A DNA stretch of 38,682 nucleotides from Thomasclavelia spiroformis (GTDB lineage Bacteria; Bacillota_I; Bacilli_A; Erysipelotrichales; Coprobacillaceae): the NCBI GenBank assembly GCA_018369555.1, contig JAGZCC010000017.1, positions 1-38,682 on the forward strand. Reading direction: 5' to 3'. Of this stretch, positions 35,176 to 38,682 are shown one piece after another; position 1 is the stretch's first letter; each line of letters opens with the position of its first letter. The position numbers and the translations under genes were made by a program. The notes under the pieces are model-generated. The model did no database searches and had not been told where the DNA came from. It saw only the letters and a program-made list of their open reading frames with translations.

Positions 35176-36817
35176 TATTCTCCTTTTCTCCAAAACTTTC
35201 ATAAGCTCCTTTTAATCCAGTTATAAATTGATAACCAATTTCTATTCCATAATTTGATTCTAAAACTCTTGAAATTGAAAATGGAATAGGTAATCCTTTT
35301 GATGTATAAATACGTAGTATAATATCTACAAATTTATTTCGATCATCAACTTTTAAAGCATTAGTAAGCTGGTATATAGTCCCACGATAATTTTCATCTA
35401 CATTTTCCAATTTATTTCGTAAATCCCAACCATCTTTTCGAGCGTGATATAGTTCCCCCATACTCTTTCCTCCTTTTATTATGTATTGAATTTCTACAAT
35501 TCGATTTGTATAATAAGCTAAATAACTTAATTCTCCTGATACAATACTTTGTCTTAATAACAAATTTATTAAATCATACATATTAACTCGATTTAAAATT
35601 CTTTTTAAAACTTCTCTAAATACACTAAGATACTGATCATTGATTTTTATAACATTTTTCTTTTTAAAATACTCTAACGTTTTTGAAATATACTGATTAT
35701 TGACGATTTCTATTAAATAATTATCCAATATATCAAATTCATATTTAATCTGCTCGTTTCCTTTAATACTCCTAGTAATGATTTGAATATTATTGTTAGT
35801 TAATTTTTGTGTTTCCAATTCATACCCTTCAATTATTTGATAAATTTTTTGGTATTTATCTCGCAACTGATAATCTTCTTGTAATCTTTCTTTGGTATGT
35901 TCAATATTATAGGTATTTACTCGAGATAATTCTTCAATACTACCATTTTGATTTACAAAAATATAATCATTATTGTATCTTATAAACCCTAATGGTACTA
36001 GTGAATACAAGAATGCACAAATGGGGCATAAACTCATATCCATATTAAAATTAAATAAGGCAGATTTTTTTCTTGCTAAATCATCTGCAAAATCACACAT
36101 AAAAGAAATAGGTATACTAAATTTACTATTAATTGAATTACCACAATCAATACATTGATCATTCATTTTATCAGTATCAATTTCTAAATAATCCATTAAA
36201 GGCTTAATAAAATCAGCTTCATAGCATTCTTTCATGTTTTTCTTAGCATTATTTCTTAATAAAAAACTCTTTTCCCAAAATTTATTAATTATATTATAAC
36301 AAATACTTTTAAAACAAAGTGTTTCAAAAACTATATCAGTAGATAAAAATTTTTTCAATTCTAATAATTTTTCCTTCAGTTCATCATTTATCTTTGATTT
36401 TTTAAAACTCTTATTAATAACATCGAAATAAATATCACTATCTTCAACTTCGTCTTTAATACTATTTATTCCCGTTTTAAAACTAGCTGCACCTAATTTA
36501 TCAGAAATAAATGATAATCTATCTTGAATATCTTTTTTGTCAATATTTTCATAATCAAATCTTCTCAAAATATTTTGAATTTCTTCGATAATTTTAGGTA
36601 TAGGTGTTTCGTTTTGGTAACGTTTAACCATACAATGAAAATAAAGATCTGTAAGATTAGTATTTTTTAAATATTCTTTTTTAACTTGCAATCTATTTCC
36701 ATCAATAATATAATCGTCATTTTCCTTAGCATAATCTTCTTTTAATAAAGAAATAAATGCGACTATCCCTGAATTCTTTAAAAAGTCTCCCGTTAAAATC
36801 TCAATATAATCATCCAC
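35162..36817 (-). CDS. cas8b: Cascade large subunit Cas8b (Cst1-like, CXXC-CXXC)
   Basis: The large subunit recognises the PAM and recruits Cas3. The 551-residue protein has the paired zinc cysteines CIDCGN and CPICAF (about residues 218-285) that define the CXXC-CXXC group (Cst1, Tneap-type I-B). The N-terminus DYIEILTGDFLKNSGIVAFI also fits that group. The rest is low-similarity and mostly helical, as usual for this fast-evolving subunit. I chose GTG at 36817 because AAAGGAGG lies 5 bases upstream; the frame extends 6 codons further but would include the ribosome site. It lies between cas6 and cas7. Confidence 0.9.
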   Translation of the reverse strand: MDDYIEILTGDFLKNSGIVAFISLLKEDYAKENDDYIIDGNRLQVKKEYLKNTNLTDLYFHCMVKRYQNETPIPKIIEEIQNILRRFDYENIDKKDIQDRLSFISDKLGAASFKTGINSIKDEVEDSDIYFDVINKSFKKSKINDELKEKLLELKKFLSTDIVFETLCFKSICYNIINKFWEKSFLLRNNAKKNMKECYEADFIKPLMDYLEIDTDKMNDQCIDCGNSINSKFSIPISFMCDFADDLARKKSALFNFNMDMSLCPICAFLYSLVPLGFIRYNNDYIFVNQNGSIEELSRVNTYNIEHTKERLQEDYQLRDKYQKIYQIIEGYELETQKLTNNNIQIITRSIKGNEQIKYEFDILDNYLIEIVNNQYISKTLEYFKKKNVIKINDQYLSVFREVLKRILNRVNMYDLINLLLRQSIVSGELSYLAYYTNRIVEIQYIIKGGKSMGELYHARKDGWDLRNKLENVDENYRGTIYQLTNALKVDDRNKFVDIILRIYTSKGLPIPFSISRVLESNYGIEIGYQFITGLKGAYESFGEKENNDDE

Positions 36818-36840
36818 ACAAGAACCTCCTTTCAATTAAA

Positions 36841-37557
36841 TTATCCAATTATTTTAAACATTCCAGCACCTGCTCCACGATAACTGCCTATGCCCGATAA
36901 AGATAATGCACTAATTGCTTTTAAATCACCTTTAATTTCAAATACACCTAACGTTGCATTTGCTTTAAATCTAAATAAACTCATCACAGTTCTTTTAGCT
37001 TTTATTGCCTTAACCTGTATTTGTTCATCTTTTAATGAAATATCATTTAAAAAGCGATTTATAGTTTTATTAAGAATTTCTTCAAAATTATCATCTTCAA
37101 TACTTAAATATTCTTGGCCATTATCAGTATAGTTTCTTACTACTAAGGGACTTTGCATTTTGATAATAACGTGATCACTAATATTTGGTTTGTATGGTAA
37201 TAACCAAACTTTTGTTAGTTTCATTGAATTTTGATTTAATGAGAATTTTTTGTTTTCTTTATATTTTGATAAAAATATATTATAAAATGCTATCAATTCA
37301 TTAAAATCGAGACTAGTTAATTCAACTGAAAATTTATTATTTTCTAAAACAGTTTTTCCACTTTCACGTTTTATTGGTTTTATCTTTAAACAATAACAAT
37401 ATTTTCTAATATGTTTGTTTTTATCAATAAACATATTTTCATATAAATTATTATCATATTCTTCTAATGATTGTTTTAGAAAACTTGAAAAAGCAATATT
37501 TAAATTATTTTCTACTTTATTATTTTCTAATTCAAAATCTAATTTCAATTTATACAT
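36841..37557 (-). CDS. cas6: CRISPR RNA endonuclease Cas6
   Basis: Cas6 cuts pre-crRNA inside each repeat and leaves an 8-base 5' handle, here ATGTAAAT. The 238-residue protein has two RAMP folds. The C-terminal glycine-rich loop GIGSYRGAGAGMFKIIG is diagnostic, with the preceding LFRFKANATLGVFEIKGD. A His near residue 40-50 (NKHIRKYCYC) is the best candidate catalytic residue. AGAGGTGAAAATTA precedes the ATG. First gene of the cas operon; its mRNA leader is about 195 bases long and holds a short ORF. Confidence 0.94.
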   Translation of the reverse strand: MYKLKLDFELENNKVENNLNIAFSSFLKQSLEEYDNNLYENMFIDKNKHIRKYCYCLKIKPIKRESGKTVLENNKFSVELTSLDFNELIAFYNIFLSKYKENKKFSLNQNSMKLTKVWLLPYKPNISDHVIIKMQSPLVVRNYTDNGQEYLSIEDDNFEEILNKTINRFLNDISLKDEQIQVKAIKAKRTVMSLFRFKANATLGVFEIKGDLKAISALSLSGIGSYRGAGAGMFKIIG

Positions 37558-37649
37558 TAATTTTCACCTCTTTTCTCATTGTAAATTGAAATATCATTTT
37601 ACTTATTTACTTAAAAAATTAATATACAGTTTAAATATATCATTAATTC

Positions 37650-37733
37650 TTATAATTCCAACAAACTAATTTTAAAATGAATTCTTTTAAATAATTCTGA
37701 TTCAAATTTTATTTTAATTTTATGTTTTCTCAT
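37650..37733 (-). CDS. Candidate 27-codon ORF in the cas mRNA leader
   Basis: Starts ATG 37731-37733, ten bases after AAGGGGG, and ends TAA 37650-37652. The peptide starts MRKHKIKIKFESEL and is strongly basic (eight Lys/Arg against three Glu). It lies directly behind the cas promoter and 92 bases before cas6. It could be a leader peptide, a small regulator, a CreT-like toxin, or an old cas6 start. No homology is claimed and the ribosome site is the main support. Confidence 0.35.
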   Translation of the reverse strand: MRKHKIKIKFESELFKRIHFKISLLEL

Positions 37734-37759
37734 TAAACTTCATCCCCCTTCATAATTTA

Positions 37760-37789
37760 AGTATAGCTCTTATAAGTTATATTTGTCAA
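37760..37789 (-). promoter_or_regulatory. Sigma-A promoter of the cas operon
   Basis: Minus-strand TTGACA (37784-37789), 18-base spacer, TATACT (37760-37765); start near 37753. A near-consensus promoter, so the operon should be strongly expressed unless repressed. Confidence 0.78.
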
Positions 37790-37853
37790 TATAAATATTA
37801 ATATATATGGATTAAATTAAAAAAATGTAAAAAATACTTATAAATAATAAAAT

Positions 37854-37882
37854 TTATGTTATACTTTAAAAAGTAGTATACT
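37854..37882 (+). promoter_or_regulatory. Possible promoter of the mini-CRISPR unit
   Basis: TATACT (37877-37882) on the plus strand with a poor -35 (TTATGT, 37854-37859). TATACTTTA is repeated at 37860-37868 and 37877-37885. Start near 37889, about 20 bases before the first degenerate repeat. Confidence 0.45.
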
Positions 37883-37910
37883 TTATTAAAAATATCGTTA
37901 ATACATTTAT

Positions 37911-38011
37911 TTTATTACTTTATTCAGTATATGAAATGTAAATTCACATCTAAACTATGATTAAAAAAATAAAAATATATTTATAATCTAATCATTATAT
38001 GAAATGTAAAT
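37911..38011 (+). CRISPR. Mini-CRISPR unit: degenerate repeat, 35-base spacer, near-perfect repeat
   Basis: A repeat at 37979-38011 matches the array 2 repeat at 32 of 33 bases, in plus orientation, opposite to both arrays. Upstream, 37911-37943 matches at 26 of 33 bases, including 21 of the last 23 and the full ATGTAAAT handle. Between them is a 35-base AT-rich spacer (37944-37978), the length of a normal spacer. A third, weaker similarity (22 of 33) lies at 38042-38074. A terminator follows at 38084-38110. It points away from the cas operon. It resembles the repeat-spacer-repeat genes for CRISPR-regulating or antitoxin crRNA-like RNAs (CreR, CreA), or it is the remnant of a third array. Confidence 0.75.
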
Positions 38012-38083
38012 TATATATTAATTTTTATTAAATCTAATTTACAAATTAATCTAACCATTTTATGGATTGTATTTAATTTTTAC

Positions 38084-38110
38084 GGAACCTACTTTAGGTT
38101 CCTGTTTTGT
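38084..38110 (+). terminator. Terminator after the mini-CRISPR unit
   Basis: A perfect 8-bp GC-containing stem GGAACCTA/TAGGTTCC with a 3-base loop, followed by TGTTTTGT. There is no plus-strand gene upstream other than the mini-CRISPR, so it most likely ends that transcript. Confidence 0.75.
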
Positions 38111-38154
38111 AATAAAAGATTTTTTAACAAAAAATTTTATTTAATCTAAAATCA

Positions 38155-38189
38155 TAAATAAAAAGATAGAAACGCATTAAATTTCTATC
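38155..38189 (-). terminator. Terminator of the right-edge decayed gene
   Basis: Minus-strand perfect 8-bp stem GATAGAAA/TTTCTATC with a 9-base loop, then TTTTTATTT. The final stop codon of the decayed gene (38185-38187) lies in the stem. Confidence 0.75.
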
Positions 38190-38610
38190 TAATCATATTA
38201 TATTTATAAAAAATCTCTAAATCAAAGTTTACTCCACTAAATTCACATCCATTTAATTTATTATCTGGTAAATAACAAATTCTTCGTTTGTTATTTACTA
38301 ATCTTTTTTACAAAACCATTTGCTGAAGCGTATATAATTCTTTTAGTGGATTATAGTTCATATAGAAATAACTGGCAAATTTTTTTGAATCAAAAAATTT
38401 GTCTTTTCGTTATGCGCTAAAATCCAAATAAATGCTTCTTAAAGTAAAAACCAGCCTAGAAAGTATTAATTTCAAAACCGCTTCTATATTTGTTTTAATA
38501 ATTTTCATTAAGATTGCTCTTAACTTAATGACATTGGATTCATAGTGACTACCCTTGAATCTTCCATGATACATTTTTTCTACTTTCCTGGTATATTGTA
38601 ATTGACTCAT
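38185..38610 (-). pseudogene. Decayed gene, N-terminus like C45-type acyltransferases/amidases
   Basis: The first ~27 codons from ATG 38610 read MSQLQYTRKVEKMYHGRFKG followed by SHYES. They resemble the N-terminus of penicillin acyltransferase-like (peptidase C45) proteins, but the expected Cys nucleophile part never follows and the sequence turns to unrelated residues. Further left another frame reads DKFFDSKKFASYFYMNYNPL, hits a stop, and continues in frame as RRICYLPDNKLNGCEFSG up to the stop at 38185. A normal family member is over 300 residues; this region could hold only ~140, so it is internally deleted and frameshifted. The family call is from memory of motifs and is weak. Confidence 0.4.
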
Positions 38611-38620
38611 TTAATTGGTC

Positions 38621-38672
38621 ATTATACACTATACCTTCTCCTCTCTATCAACTTTATTTATCCGTAGTTGAT
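38621..38672 (-). promoter_or_regulatory. Possible promoter with overlapping inverted repeat
   Basis: Minus-strand TTGATA (38646-38651), 19-base spacer, TATAAT (38621-38626) upstream of the decayed gene. ATCAACT (38647-38653) and AGTTGAT (38666-38672) form a 7-bp inverted repeat covering the -35, a possible operator. Confidence 0.4.
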
Positions 38673-38682
38673 GACGGTTTTG

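Noticed and set aside
37562..37571. The mini-CRISPR spacer start TCACATCT resembles TCACCTCT over the cas6 ribosome site (7 of 8 bases).
   Set aside because: TCACCTC is simply the complement of a Shine-Dalgarno sequence and recurs before many genes here, the spacer is AT-rich, and the match does not extend. Not enough to name a target.
38042..38074. Third degenerate repeat (22 of 33 bases) in the mini-CRISPR unit.
   Set aside because: The handle end is poorly conserved, the implied second spacer is only 30 bases of low-complexity AT, and such similarity can arise by chance. Mentioned but not annotated as a repeat.

Overview
The window is a very AT-rich piece of a low-GC Gram-positive chromosome. 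Consensus sigma-A promoters, strong AGGAGG ribosome sites, many short intrinsic terminators, a type I glutamine synthetase with an ANTAR regulator, a Gram-positive surface-anchor tail (VKTGD) and a type I-B CRISPR-Cas locus all fit a gut Firmicute. An Erysipelotrichales/Coprobacillus-like host is my guess, by inference only.

Layout. (1) 1-9.5 kb: leftward core metabolism. glnA plus an ANTAR regulator are followed by a pyrG-purF-carA-carB operon with its own promoter and a terminator-like attenuator in the leader. (2) 9.6-11.1 kb: a decayed ISL3-like insertion sequence. (3) 11.4-12.2 kb: CRISPR array 1 with its leader. (4) 12.2-14.9 kb: a small accessory region with a membrane HEXXH protein, a PIG-L deacetylase that looks leaderless, a shattered exported-protein gene, and an unlabelled Fst/par-like type I toxin-antitoxin locus. 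(5) 14.9-18.6 kb: GT2, GtrA and YfhO, a three-part machine for glycosylating a cell-surface polymer. (6) 18.9-22.8 kb: a large sortase-anchored beta-hexosaminidase gene broken by three frame changes. (7) 23.2-28.8 kb: a thioredoxin-reductase-like protein without its CXXC, a deoC-manA-RmlD-like-VOC operon with a divergent GntR regulator, and an AIM24 protein. (8) 29.0-37.8 kb: CRISPR array 2 and a complete leftward type I-B (Tneap-like) operon, cas6-cas8-cas7-cas5-cas3-cas4-cas1-cas2. (9) 37.85-38.1 kb: a miniature repeat-spacer-repeat unit pointing away from the cas operon. It has a possible promoter and a clear terminator and looks like a dedicated crRNA-like gene. (10) The right edge holds a decayed gene.

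The two full arrays are 17 kb apart, share a ~155-bp leader and the same repeat, and each carries its own fixed variant of one repeat base, so one Cas machinery probably serves both. The mini-unit upstream of cas6 uses the array-2 variant. One of its degenerate repeats keeps the hairpin through a paired A-T to C-G change. The best candidates for something new are this mini-CRISPR with the 27-codon ORF in the cas leader, and the par-like toxin-antitoxin locus at 14.5-14.75 kb.
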